Positions 16,983 to 26,831 of a stretch of DNA of 64,000 bases are shown piece by piece. Under the pieces are notes generated by a model. The model was not told the origin of the DNA. It did not search any database and saw only the letters and a program-made list of their open reading frames with translations. The position numbers and the translations under genes are program-made. Origin of the DNA: Lentisphaera marina. Lineage in GTDB: Bacteria > Verrucomicrobiota > Lentisphaeria > Lentisphaerales > Lentisphaeraceae. The DNA lies in the NCBI RefSeq assembly GCF_028745505.1, contig NZ_JAQZZL010000002.1, positions 2,335,702-2,399,701 of the forward strand, read 5' to 3'. Numbering within the stretch: position 1 is the first letter of the stretch; every line of letters starts with the position of its first letter.

Positions 16983-19949
16983 ATGAAACCAATCCTCTCT
17001 CTTCTCGTTTTCTTCATCAGCACGACTTTGTTCGCGGCTAAACCTCACAAAGACTTTTGTGCGCTTTTGGAACGCGACATCCAAGATAAACTTTACTCTT
17101 TCATTGCTGGTAACAAAATGTACTACATCGGCGGCAAAGTTGATGAATACTGGAAACCCGTTCATTCCGAAACCATCGGTTTCACACATCCCATGTTTCG
17201 CGATGGCCGCGCTCGTGGCTACGGCATTGTAGAAGGCCAAGGCGGCAAAGGCGGCAAAGGTCACGATAAATTTGGCTGGGAATTCTGGAATCACGTCAAG
17301 GGTGCGGAAGGCACTGTGATCATTGATGGCAAAAAATATAAACGTCCCAAGCCCGAAAAAATGCTTTGGCGTCCCGATCGCGTCACTTGCCTCTATCAAG
17401 TAGCTGGGGTCAATATCAAAGAAGTTAAATTCATTGACCAAAACGATGTATTAGCTACTATTATTAGTGCTGACAAAGACATCCAAATTGAGTTCACGGG
17501 GTATAGCTTTGTCAATGATAGCGAGTTCCCAACTTGGGATGGCGATGCGGCCGGACAAAAGTTTACTCAAAGTCAAACAGCCACCAGTCAATACGATAAA
17601 TCTAGCAACTCTATCCACGTTAAAGAGGGCGGTACAACACTTACAAAATCTGGCTGGAAAGAGACTAAAGTAGGCAAAATCATGTATGATGGCATGAGTA
17701 TCGTACTCAGTTCTACGGCCTCTTTTGGCGATAGTGTAAAACTACATAAAGACGAGAAAGGTCGTCAAGTTTATACTTTTACGATTGCAATTAAAGCTGG
17801 TAAAGATGAAACGCTAAGTTACGCACAAGACGACCAACATTCAGTTGCACTAAAGAATAGTAAAAAGCTCCTTGCGAATCCCGCAAAAGCCCTTGAGAGC
17901 AAATTCACTTGGTTCAACGATTTACTCAATAATCAAATCCCTTACTTTGATGCTTCAGACAAAACTGCAGTTAAAACTTACTACTACCTCTGGTCGCTTT
18001 ACTTCATGTACTACACTGATATTGGCGAAGGCTTTGAAGAATACCCACATACACAAACGGCTATCAACAACTTCATGGGTCTTCACCTTTGGGATTCTTG
18101 GGCCTACACGGCGGTTGGTGCTTGGACAGTCGACAAATGGAAATGGGGCTACGGTAATGTTCTTTCTTGGAAGCATATGATTCCATTTAAAAACAAAGCG
18201 AATGGCTTACCCGATAACTTTGGTACAACTTGGTACTCACCTGAAGTTTGGATGAACTTAGTTGGTTCAGTTGAATTCTCGTGGGATATGTACCGCAAAT
18301 CTGGCGATAAAAAATTCCTCAAAGAACTTTATACAGAACTCTGGAAGCCACTTTATTGGGATCACGCAGGTCCACAGGCCTCCATGGGTGAAGAACTCAA
18401 TGCTCTTGCTGACCTAATCAAAATGGCCAAAGAACTCGGTATGCATGAAGACGTCAAGCACTGGGAAGCCATGCACCCACAAATGTATAAGAATTGGTCT
18501 CAGCACTGGGAAGCTTATGCGCCTTCATTTTATGCCGCTAAAGGGGCTCCTTGGAAAGATATCTGGAATATCATCTCATTAATGACACGTGAAATGCCGC
18601 AAGAATGGGCCGACAAAATGATTGACCGTTGGGTTATGAACCCTGAAGATGGTTTCCTTGGTCCTGTCTCTTTCCTCATTCGTCCAATGACAGATCCCCC
18701 CAATGGCGTTTTTACCGTATCATCAATCTCTACTTGGTTGGCAACAGAGGGCGTATTCCGTCACAATCGTGGTCGTGAAGGTGTATTCGCTACATTGAGT
18801 CATATCAATGGCATGAACAAAGCTCATGGCTTTCCAGTTGCTCCTGAATGCTGGGAACCAGAAAAATTTGGCCCTTGGGGTTCACTCTACTACAACTGGG
18901 ATGTGCCGATTGTTGACCTCCTTATCAAGCGTATTGCTGGCATCGACTTTTCACTCAAAACTGACACTTTCACCGTTAACGAACACCTCCCTGAAAACTG
19001 GGAATGGCTCGAAACTTACATACCCGTCACCAAAGATGGTAAGACGACTTGGGTACATGTGAAGCTTGATCAAATGCACACTAAAGATGGTCTCAATAAA
19101 AATATCCAAGTGAAAAATAATCCGCTTGGCAAGCTCGAGATCAAAGCTTGGAGCGATTCTCGCGAAACTTATACAAAACGCCAGAAACTTGATGGTGCAG
19201 AAGGTAAAATCTCTGTGAAACTTGGACCGAAAACTCTCACACCAAAAACTTTTGTCACTGTATCACCCGTGGACCGCAAGTTTTACCGCCCCATGGAAAT
19301 CACCCTCCAAAATCTTAACCAAGAAACCACTTTGCGTTACACGCTCGATGGTTCAGTACCAAATGAGAGGTCTCCTATCTATACTAAGTCACTAACACTC
19401 GACAAGACTTGTCAGCTCAAAATGCGTGCTTGGGATCAGTGGGGCAAAGCTTACCAAACCGCCACACTCGATTTTGAACGTCAAGAAGCTGTAAAGCCCG
19501 TGAAGCCTTCTGTAAGCCAGGGACTTGATTACAAGATCTTTAAAGATTCTTTCCGACGCATCCCAGAATTCGAAAAGCTTAATGCCTCTGCGCAAGGTCA
19601 CACTGAAGTTATTGAGCCTCGTAAAGTCGCTAAAATGCAAGATGAATTCGGCATGCAGCTCATGGGCTATATCAAAGTACCCAAAACGGGGCTTTATACC
19701 TTCAACCTTAAGAGTGATGATGGTTCACGCCTTACAATTGCAGGTCAAAAAATCGTTGAGCTCAATATCCTCTCCGATCGCGACCCCTGGGAATCTAAAG
19801 GTAGTATCCCACTCGAAGCGGGACTTCACCCAATACAAATCGATTATTTCCAGCACAAGGTAAATAGCTCACTCGAAATCATGTATTCTATTGATGGTAG
19901 CGAGATGCAGGAAATTGAACTCGAACAATTTTTCCGTCAGGTTAAATAA
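16983..19949 (+). CDS. Secreted (alpha/alpha)6-barrel glycoside hydrolase with CHB_HEX_C and PA14 domains
   Basis: 988 residues with a signal peptide (1-19). A beta-rich N-terminal part is followed by a helical barrel (~300-690) rich in Trp. It contains GLHLWDSWAYTAVGAW, where Asp371 sits as in the GH63/mannosylglycerate-hydrolase-like general acid, and PECWEP (~620) with candidate carboxylates. A chitobiase C-terminal-like domain (~760-825, TLRYTLDGSVPNERSPIYT) and a PA14 domain (~846-985, GLYTFNLKSDDGSRL) end the protein; both are usually carbohydrate binding. It is first in an operon with an importer and a GH127 enzyme, so it probably releases oligosaccharides outside the inner membrane. 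The exact GH family is not certain. Confidence 0.75.
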   Translation: MKPILSLLVFFISTTLFAAKPHKDFCALLERDIQDKLYSFIAGNKMYYIGGKVDEYWKPVHSETIGFTHPMFRDGRARGYGIVEGQGGKGGKGHDKFGWEFWNHVKGAEGTVIIDGKKYKRPKPEKMLWRPDRVTCLYQVAGVNIKEVKFIDQNDVLATIISADKDIQIEFTGYSFVNDSEFPTWDGDAAGQKFTQSQTATSQYDKSSNSIHVKEGGTTLTKSGWKETKVGKIMYDGMSIVLSSTASFGDSVKLHKDEKGRQVYTFTIAIKAGKDETLSYAQDDQHSVALKNSKKLLANPAKALESKFTWFNDLLNNQIPYFDASDKTAVKTYYYLWSLYFMYYTDIGEGFEEYPHTQTAINNFMGLHLWDSWAYTAVGAWTVDKWKWGYGNVLSWKHMIPFKNKANGLPDNFGTTWYSPEVWMNLVGSVEFSWDMYRKSGDKKFLKELYTELWKPLYWDHAGPQASMGEELNALADLIKMAKELGMHEDVKHWEAMHPQMYKNWSQHWEAYAPSFYAAKGAPWKDIWNIISLMTREMPQEWADKMIDRWVMNPEDGFLGPVSFLIRPMTDPPNGVFTVSSISTWLATEGVFRHNRGREGVFATLSHINGMNKAHGFPVAPECWEPEKFGPWGSLYYNWDVPIVDLLIKRIAGIDFSLKTDTFTVNEHLPENWEWLETYIPVTKDGKTTWVHVKLDQMHTKDGLNKNIQVKNNPLGKLEIKAWSDSRETYTKRQKLDGAEGKISVKLGPKTLTPKTFVTVSPVDRKFYRPMEITLQNLNQETTLRYTLDGSVPNERSPIYTKSLTLDKTCQLKMRAWDQWGKAYQTATLDFERQEAVKPVKPSVSQGLDYKIFKDSFRRIPEFEKLNASAQGHTEVIEPRKVAKMQDEFGMQLMGYIKVPKTGLYTFNLKSDDGSRLTIAGQKIVELNILSDRDPWESKGSIPLEAGLHPIQIDYFQHKVNSSLEIMYSIDGSEMQEIELEQFFRQVK

Positions 19950-22418
19950 TTGAAACGCTTAATCACCACATTATTTGCGCTTCTTTTTACGCTGGCGGCA
20001 GAAGAAAAGGTTCATTTCAAAACCACGGACTTTGCTCCAGCTCCCGATTCAGCTTTTAGCATCGATGGCAAAGCAAACCTCGCAGTTTATCACGCCTTCC
20101 GTAAAAAGTATCCGAACATTGTCCCAGAGGGCAATCCCATGGGACTCAAATTCGAGGGTGCCGCTGGGGAAGCGCCCTTGCTCATGTCGATTGCAGGCGA
20201 AACGGCTCCGGATGTTTTTGCTGTAAATGGCCGTCAGTCAGGTTCTTTTGTTCAGCGCGAATTTCTTACCCCTCTCGATCAATTTATCAATATCGATATC
20301 ACTGCTGAAGAAGCTAAAGAACAGGGTATTTTCAATGAAGATATCATGTACAAAAATGAGTTTGATGAACGTGTCAAAGGCCAGGCAAAAGATGCGGTTT
20401 ACCGCGTCGGTCCCGACGGAAAAAAGCATTTCTATTTTCTGCCTTATTCCTACTGGGCACGTGCTTTAGCTTACTCCAAGAACCTCTTCCTCGAAAATGG
20501 TCTCGATCCTGAAAATGGCTACCCAAAAACTTGGGACGAAATGCTCACTACTGCCAAGAAACTTCACAAGCCAGAAAACAACTCTTACGGTATGCTCGTG
20601 GATACTTCTGGCGGTGCATCTTGGATTGCTCTCCCCCTCTTTTATGCCAATGGTTCCAAGTTCATTGAGCGCGATGCTGAATCAGGCGAATGGCGTGCCA
20701 CCTTTAACGACAAGGGTGCCGTCGAAGCCGCCGATTTTTATCTTCAGCTCGTTGATGGTGCATGGAAGAATGACAAAGGCGAAGAACTCTATGGCGTAGG
20801 CCGTACTGAAGCCGCATGGCCCTTGTGGAACAAAGGTCGCGTCGGCATGGTTTTTCTCTACATCAATGATTTGCTGATCAATGCAGACACCAACTTATCG
20901 GCACTCAACCCCGAAGAACTGGGAATTGTGCCCATCCCCACTGCTCCTTCAGGAAATAAAACGACTGAACTTCACGTTCGCGGCTTAGGTATTTGTGCCA
21001 CGACTCCTAAAGAAAAGCTTTTAGCTACCTGGCGTTTCATTCGTTTTGTGGGTTCACCCGAAGCGCAAAAAGAGATTGTTCGCGTCTATATTGAAAATGG
21101 CTATGGCTCTTACATCAACCCAGAAAAACTCAAAGAATTTGGTTATGAAGAATACCTTCACCGCGTCCCCAAGCAATGGGCAGCAACGCTCAAAACGAGT
21201 TTAGAAGATTCCTACCCAGAGCCCTATGGCAAAAACTGTCAGGTCTTCATCCTACGTGCGTCAAAACCTCTTGAAGCCGCTTTAACTGCCGAGATCCCGC
21301 GTATCAAAGATAAAAAGGAACGCCTCGAAAAGCTTCAAGTCCTATACGATAAAGCTGTGGTTGAAACCAATGAAAAAATGCTCGGTTACGTTCCCGAAGA
21401 AACCATGGAATTCCGTCGTAAAGTGGCTCTTGCAGTGATTATCACCATTGCCGTTGCTTTCATTGCCATGTTCATCTATATCTGGAAAATTTTCACTCCC
21501 CCGAAAAATGAGTATGCCAAAAAAATTAAGTGGACCAAAAACTTACCCGCTTACCTTTTATTGACTCCTGCCATCGGGACGATCGCCATTTTCAATTATT
21601 ACCCATTAATTTATGGTTCTTACATGGCCTTCCTCGACTACAACGTTATTGCGGGTGCCGCAGGTTCCAAATTTGTTGGTGTCGATAACTTTGCTGCCAT
21701 CTTATTTGACTCTACTTTCTGGATTTCGATGCTGAGAACTTTTGAATACGTTTTCTGGTCACTCATTCTCGTTTTCCTTTCTCCCATTGTCCTTGCCCTG
21801 ATTCTTTCAGAAATCCCTCAAGGTAAAATCTTTTTCCGTATTGTTTATTACCTCCCTGCGGTTGTTTCTGGCCTCGTCGTCATGCTCATGTGGAAGATGT
21901 TTTTCGAGCCGAGTTCAAGTGGTATGTTCAACCAAGTTCTCGACATCATTGGCATTGGCCCTCAGAAGTGGTTGCAAGATAGTTCACTCGCAATGATCTC
22001 CATTTTGCTCCCCGTTGCTTGGGCAGGAGTGGGACCTGGTTCATTGATCTATTTGGCTGCCCTCAAAACGGTGCCCGAGGACCTCTACGAAGCCACCGCA
22101 ATTGATGGTGCAGGTTTCTTCAAACGCATTTGGTATGTAACTATTCCAACCATTCGTCCCCTCGTACTCATTCAATTAATCTTCGTTTTAATCGGGGCTT
22201 TCCAATCAGCTGACAATGTACTTGTCATGACTGGTGGTGGACCTGGTGATGCCACCAATGTGATTGGCCTGGAGATTTTCTATAATGCTTACGTTTACCT
22301 CAAATTCGGAACTGCCATTGCCATGGCGTGGGTTCTTGGCTTCTTACTCATCGGCCTCACCATGTTCCAAATGAAAAGGATTTCCAACATGAGCTTTACT
22401 GCAGGAGATAATAAATAA
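19950..22418 (+). CDS. Fused ABC sugar-binding protein and MalF-type permease
   Basis: 822 residues starting with TTG directly after the previous stop. Residues 1-18 are a signal peptide. Residues ~20-470 form a family 1 extracellular solute-binding protein (AYSKNLFLENGLDPENGYPKTWDE). A transmembrane helix at ~491-513 joins it to a MalF-type permease (~525-815) that carries the EAA loop YEATAIDGAGFFKRIWYVTIP at ~713. Binding protein and permease are normally separate in CUT1 importers. The fusion would tether one binding protein to each transporter. It pairs with the next gene's permease, and no ATPase is nearby, so a shared ATPase elsewhere is expected. Confidence 0.88.
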   Translation: MKRLITTLFALLFTLAAEEKVHFKTTDFAPAPDSAFSIDGKANLAVYHAFRKKYPNIVPEGNPMGLKFEGAAGEAPLLMSIAGETAPDVFAVNGRQSGSFVQREFLTPLDQFINIDITAEEAKEQGIFNEDIMYKNEFDERVKGQAKDAVYRVGPDGKKHFYFLPYSYWARALAYSKNLFLENGLDPENGYPKTWDEMLTTAKKLHKPENNSYGMLVDTSGGASWIALPLFYANGSKFIERDAESGEWRATFNDKGAVEAADFYLQLVDGAWKNDKGEELYGVGRTEAAWPLWNKGRVGMVFLYINDLLINADTNLSALNPEELGIVPIPTAPSGNKTTELHVRGLGICATTPKEKLLATWRFIRFVGSPEAQKEIVRVYIENGYGSYINPEKLKEFGYEEYLHRVPKQWAATLKTSLEDSYPEPYGKNCQVFILRASKPLEAALTAEIPRIKDKKERLEKLQVLYDKAVVETNEKMLGYVPEETMEFRRKVALAVIITIAVAFIAMFIYIWKIFTPPKNEYAKKIKWTKNLPAYLLLTPAIGTIAIFNYYPLIYGSYMAFLDYNVIAGAAGSKFVGVDNFAAILFDSTFWISMLRTFEYVFWSLILVFLSPIVLALILSEIPQGKIFFRIVYYLPAVVSGLVVMLMWKMFFEPSSSGMFNQVLDIIGIGPQKWLQDSSLAMISILLPVAWAGVGPGSLIYLAALKTVPEDLYEATAIDGAGFFKRIWYVTIPTIRPLVLIQLIFVLIGAFQSADNVLVMTGGGPGDATNVIGLEIFYNAYVYLKFGTAIAMAWVLGFLLIGLTMFQMKRISNMSFTAGDNK

Positions 22419-24223
22419 TGAGTATCGTACTTCACACTGAAAGAAAAAATATATCGACTCGAATTCTCTATGGCGTCATGTATATCCTACTTGCCATTGG
22501 CGCCCTATCGATGATCTATCCCTTCCTCCTCATGGTCTCTGGCTCAATGAAAAGTCGTATTGATGAGAATGAGTTCAACATCGTGCCAACTTACCTCCAC
22601 GATGAATCCATGCTCTTCAAAAAGCAGATTGAATCAAAGTATAACGAGAATCTGCAACTCTATTTACAGAGTAATAATGAGCAAGTTTTCAACTTCCGCA
22701 ATATTGCTATGCCAGAAGTCCACAAGCCCGCACTCATTACGGATTGGATCGAATTCAATCAGACTGAATTGCCCTTATCCTGGTTTGTCATTGGTTATGG
22801 TCCAACGGGTGATGGTAAAATAATTCAGCGCAATGAACGCGAGTTCCGCAATTATATTAAAGCCGTCTGCAATGATGACTTAAATGAATTTAGCCAACGC
22901 TTTGGCGAGCCTTTGGAGAATTGGTTCTTCCTCAAGTTCCAATCCGAGCGCCTCTTGGATAGAACTTTCCTACTGAATCCAAGTGATTTATTTAAGAATT
23001 TCTATGAATTCAAAGCTCAAATCAAGAGTGAAGATCGCATCTTCATGTCCGCCATGGGTGCCTACAGTAAGTTCCTCAAACAAATTGGTGCTGAACCAGA
23101 AATACTCACTCAAACAATCACATCAGAGAATATGGAACGCTGGGTACGCACCATTTTGCACCCTCAGTTCGTCAACTTCTCTACTGAGGGTTTGAGCCAC
23201 TGGAATAAATTCTTGACCGCTAAATACCAAAAAGTCGAGTTTCTGAATAAGCTCTATGGCACGACTTATGTATCCTTTTCTGAGGTTCCTCTTCCTGGTG
23301 ATAGAATTTATTCTAGCCCTCAGGTAACAGATTATATGTTGTTCATTTCCGAGCAGAAAAACTCGCCAAAAGAATTCATTACTTTGAATACTCCAGAATT
23401 TACCTGGCAAAAATTCTTGATGTCTAAGTATGGTTCACTCGAAAAAATTAACGAGAGTCACGGACGTCAATTTAACTCAGTCGATGAAGTGCGCATGCCG
23501 CAAAAAGAATTCGATTACGCCATGGTGATCAAAAATAAATCCGATGTAAAATCCAATTTCTTAACGCGCAACTTCACGATGGTTTTCGAATACGTTTTAC
23601 TTTACGGCAAGGGGCTTTCCAACACCGTGATTTACTGCCTCTTATCCATCGTGCTTTCCCTCTTGGTTAACCCCATTGCGGCTTACGCACTATCCCGCTA
23701 CAAATTGCAGAGTCAGTTTAAAATCCTCTTATTCTTGATTGCGACCATGGCCTTCCCCGCGGTTGTTACCATGATACCAAACTTCCTCTTGCTACGCGAT
23801 TTGGGTCTGCTCAATACTTTTGCCGCCTTACTACTGCCCTCAATGGCCAATGGCTACTCGATTTTCCTGCTCAAGGGTTTCTTTGATTCCTTACCAAGGG
23901 AACTCTATGAAGCCGCAGATATTGATGGTGCAAGTGAATGGAGCAAGTTTTGGATGATCACCATGAACCTCTCGAAACCGATTTTAGCCGTCATCGCACT
24001 AGGTGCTTTCAATGGAGCTTACTCGAATTTCATGTTTGCCTTCATCCTCTGCCAAGATCGCGAGATGTGGACCCTCATGGTCTGGCTCTATCAACTGCAG
24101 CAATTCTCGTCCCAAGGGGTCGTCTTTGCCTCCCTCTTAGTTGCCGCGGTCCCCACTTTACTCATCTTCATTTTTTGTCAAAATTTAATTATAAAAGGAA
24201 TCGTTGTTCCAACGGAGAAATAA
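22418..24223 (+). CDS. MalG-type sugar ABC permease with a large inserted domain
   Basis: 601 residues. A first transmembrane helix (~15-41) is followed by ~340 extra residues before the remaining helices (~386-601) with the EAA loop LYEAADIDGASEWSKFWMI at ~495. Normal MalG-type permeases have ~280-300 residues with no such insert. The insert is probably extracytoplasmic and contains two related modules (~257-290 and ~328-360) of the pattern W-x-K-F-L-x-x-K-Y, L-x-K-x-x-x-x-G, SF/SV-x-EV-x-x-P. Start and previous stop overlap by one base (TAATG). It forms the second half of the importer with the upstream fusion. Confidence 0.85.
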   Translation: MSIVLHTERKNISTRILYGVMYILLAIGALSMIYPFLLMVSGSMKSRIDENEFNIVPTYLHDESMLFKKQIESKYNENLQLYLQSNNEQVFNFRNIAMPEVHKPALITDWIEFNQTELPLSWFVIGYGPTGDGKIIQRNEREFRNYIKAVCNDDLNEFSQRFGEPLENWFFLKFQSERLLDRTFLLNPSDLFKNFYEFKAQIKSEDRIFMSAMGAYSKFLKQIGAEPEILTQTITSENMERWVRTILHPQFVNFSTEGLSHWNKFLTAKYQKVEFLNKLYGTTYVSFSEVPLPGDRIYSSPQVTDYMLFISEQKNSPKEFITLNTPEFTWQKFLMSKYGSLEKINESHGRQFNSVDEVRMPQKEFDYAMVIKNKSDVKSNFLTRNFTMVFEYVLLYGKGLSNTVIYCLLSIVLSLLVNPIAAYALSRYKLQSQFKILLFLIATMAFPAVVTMIPNFLLLRDLGLLNTFAALLLPSMANGYSIFLLKGFFDSLPRELYEAADIDGASEWSKFWMITMNLSKPILAVIALGAFNGAYSNFMFAFILCQDREMWTLMVWLYQLQQFSSQGVVFASLLVAAVPTLLIFIFCQNLIIKGIVVPTEK

Positions 24224-24224
24224 T

Positions 24225-26624
24225 ATGCCTACAATAAAACATAAAGAAATAAAACCGATTACTTTTAACCAAGTAACACTTAAAGATAGCTTTTGGCTAC
24301 CACGTTTAGAAACTCAGAAAAAAACGACGCTGCCCTTTGCCCTACACAAAACTGAACACGCCGTTGCCAACCTCAAACGCTGTGCCAATTTCCTCAAGGG
24401 TATTCCCGACGAAAAGCCCTTCACCCACCGCTTTGTCACTTCTGACCTCTACAAAGTTATGGAAGGTGCTGCTTACTTACTGATGCTCAATCGGGATGCC
24501 GAATTAGAAGCGCAAATCGATGAGATTATTGAGATCATTGCCGGCGCTCAACAAGATGATGGCTACCTCTACGTCAACCACATCACCAAAACTTTTAACG
24601 TCGATGAAATGGGTACTAAACCCTATAGCTTTGTCATTCATTCTCACGAGCTTTACAATGTTGGGCACCTCTATGAAGGTGCGGTTGCCTACTTCCAAGC
24701 CACGGGTAAAGATGCTTGGCTCAAAGTTGCCGAAAAATCAGCTCAGCACGTCTACAAAGTTTTTGTCGAAGGCGACCCCAACTACAATGATGGCAAACCC
24801 GTCAATCAGGCTCCTGGTCACCAAGAAATTGAGCTTGGCCTCTGTAAGCTATACATGGTTACTGGCAATAAAGTGTATCTCGAACTCGCTAAACATTTCC
24901 TCGAAATTCGCGGCGTCACTTTCATCCCCGATGGCGAAGGAGTTAATGCCTCTGATTACGCGCAACAACACGTAGCACTCACTGATCAAGACAAAGCCGT
25001 AGGACACGCTGTTCGCGCCGCTTATATGTACGCTTCGATGGCTGAAGTCGACATGCTCGAAGATAAAAATCATTACACCAATGCCCTTAACAAAATCTGG
25101 CACAATCTCGTCGATATGAAGATGCATATTACTGGTGGTCTTGGCGCTATTCACGGCATTGAAGGTTTTGGCGACGATTTTGACTTGCCCAACAAAGAAG
25201 CCTACAACGAAACTTGTGCGGCCATTGCCAACGTCTTCTTCAATTACCGCATGTTCTTACTACACCGTGACGCCACTTATTTCGATGTTGCGGAAGTCGC
25301 ACTTCTCAACAACTCCCTCGCAGGTGTGAATATGGAAGGTGATAAATTCTTCTATGTCAATCCCCTTGAAGCCGATGGCCAACGCCTCTTTAACCATGGT
25401 AACGCTGGTCGTTCTGCATGGTTTGATTGCGCATGCTGCCCTTCCAATATTGCCCGTCTCATGCCACAAGTCAGTGGTTATATGTACGCCACTAGCGAAG
25501 ACGAAGTCTTTACACTACTCTACGCTGGTTCCGAAGTCGATTTAGAATTGGAAAACGGCAATATTTCACTCAAACAAGAAACTCAATACCCCTTCGAAGG
25601 CAAGGTTAAATTTGACCTCGACATGGAAGAAGATTCTGAATTCACTTTTAAGCTTCGCATTCCATCTTGGGCAAGAGAAAATTTCCTCCCTGGTGCTCTC
25701 TACAAATATATCTCTAAACCTAGTGAGGCTTGGACGGTAAAAATTAATGGTGCGGCCGTTCAGTGTACACTCGATCGTGGCTTTGCTTCGATTCGTCGCA
25801 CTTGGTCAAAGGGTGATATCGTTGAGCTCGAACTTCCCATGCCGATCATGAGTTCAGTTTGCGATACTCGCGTCGACGCCAATGTCGGACGAATTTCACT
25901 TACTCGTGGCCCTCTAGTACTTGCTGCTGAAGAAGTCGATAATGCAGGACCCGTTCAACGTTTCTACTTAGAAAAAGAAGTCGGCACCTTTAAGCAAGAA
26001 GCTATCCAGGAGGGCAACCTCAGCGGCATGCCTCTACTCACCGTTCCTTGTAAAGAAATTGACAAGGGTGAGAGTTCGATGAAACTCATCCCTTATTTCG
26101 CTTGGAATAATCGTGGTAACTGCTCAATGAATGTTTGGTTCCCCAATATCGAATCACTCGCACAAAAATCCTTGGATTCGATGCAATTCAATAATGATCA
26201 CTATGGTGAAATCACGACGAGCTTCACTGCTAATTGCGATACTAATGATGCACTGAAAGATGGCCGTCGTCCCCAATCAGCTAGCGATCGTAGTCTTCCA
26301 AAATGGTCCTCCTCTGGACAAGAAGGACAAGAGCAAACCATTGAATTTGCCTTCCCCGCAAAACAGAAAATTGAATCGGTTGGTGTGTATTGGGCTGAAA
26401 TGGATTCCATTGCGACTCCTGAATCGTGGGCAATTCAATACAAGAAAGATGGCCAATGGTTAGCCTTCGAACGCTACGTGACCGACTTCTTTGGTACTGA
26501 CCTTAATATGTATGTCGTCGTTCACCCGGCTGCTGCCCTGCATTGCGAAGGCCTCAAGCTCATTATTAAGCCTCAAGCTGGCAAGGCGGTTGGCCTTCTC
26601 GACTTAGACCTAATGATCGATTAA
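24225..26624 (+). CDS. GH127 beta-L-arabinofuranosidase (DUF1680)
   Basis: 799 residues from the ATG at 24225, which is preceded by GGAG; the TTG at 24204 in the same frame would overlap the permease gene. There is no signal peptide, so it acts in the cytoplasm on imported sugar. GH127 residues are recognisable: acid Glu313 in GIEGFGDDFDLPN, then Glu329 and Cys331 (NETC) and Cys402, Cys404 and Cys405 in CACCPSNIAR. These correspond to the zinc site and catalytic cysteine of the known enzyme HypBA1. A C-terminal beta domain follows. Last gene of the AraC-linked operon; it suggests an arabinofuranose-containing glycan as substrate. Confidence 0.9.
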   Translation: MPTIKHKEIKPITFNQVTLKDSFWLPRLETQKKTTLPFALHKTEHAVANLKRCANFLKGIPDEKPFTHRFVTSDLYKVMEGAAYLLMLNRDAELEAQIDEIIEIIAGAQQDDGYLYVNHITKTFNVDEMGTKPYSFVIHSHELYNVGHLYEGAVAYFQATGKDAWLKVAEKSAQHVYKVFVEGDPNYNDGKPVNQAPGHQEIELGLCKLYMVTGNKVYLELAKHFLEIRGVTFIPDGEGVNASDYAQQHVALTDQDKAVGHAVRAAYMYASMAEVDMLEDKNHYTNALNKIWHNLVDMKMHITGGLGAIHGIEGFGDDFDLPNKEAYNETCAAIANVFFNYRMFLLHRDATYFDVAEVALLNNSLAGVNMEGDKFFYVNPLEADGQRLFNHGNAGRSAWFDCACCPSNIARLMPQVSGYMYATSEDEVFTLLYAGSEVDLELENGNISLKQETQYPFEGKVKFDLDMEEDSEFTFKLRIPSWARENFLPGALYKYISKPSEAWTVKINGAAVQCTLDRGFASIRRTWSKGDIVELELPMPIMSSVCDTRVDANVGRISLTRGPLVLAAEEVDNAGPVQRFYLEKEVGTFKQEAIQEGNLSGMPLLTVPCKEIDKGESSMKLIPYFAWNNRGNCSMNVWFPNIESLAQKSLDSMQFNNDHYGEITTSFTANCDTNDALKDGRRPQSASDRSLPKWSSSGQEGQEQTIEFAFPAKQKIESVGVYWAEMDSIATPESWAIQYKKDGQWLAFERYVTDFFGTDLNMYVVVHPAAALHCEGLKLIIKPQAGKAVGLLDLDLMID

Positions 26625-26626
26625 TT

Positions 26627-26743
26627 CTCCTTGTGCTTCTCGTCGGCTTTTTGTGGTGACAAGCTGAAGAGGAGCCTTTTTTAAACACTCCTTGTGCCTC
26701 CTTTCTTACCTTTGTGGTGAGGGTCTGAAAGGGGGCCTTTTTG
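26627..26743 (+). repeat. Two imperfect 61-bp repeats; the second forms a terminator hairpin
   Basis: Copies begin at 26627 and 26688, both CTCCTTGTGC, then TTTGTGGTGA, then CTGAA with a G-rich run and GCCTTTTT. In the second the arms GCCTCCTTTC (26696-26705) and GAAAGGGGGC (26727-26736) precede five T residues. They lie directly after the GH127 stop and probably end the operon's transcript. Confidence 0.65.
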
Positions 26744-26831
26744 TATACATTTGAGAAGATATATATAGAAAAGTGCTCTTTTGTATACACGTTAGGACGA
26801 TATGTATAGAAAAGTGCCATTTTGTATACAT
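26739..26831. repeat. Tandem ~40-bp repeats with TTTTGTATACA
   Basis: TTTTGTATACAT/C occurs at 26739, 26779 and 26820. Two intervening copies share GATAT-TATAGAAAAGTGC. Period is 40-41 bp with few changes. Purpose is unknown. The block is only two and a half units long. Confidence 0.7.
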
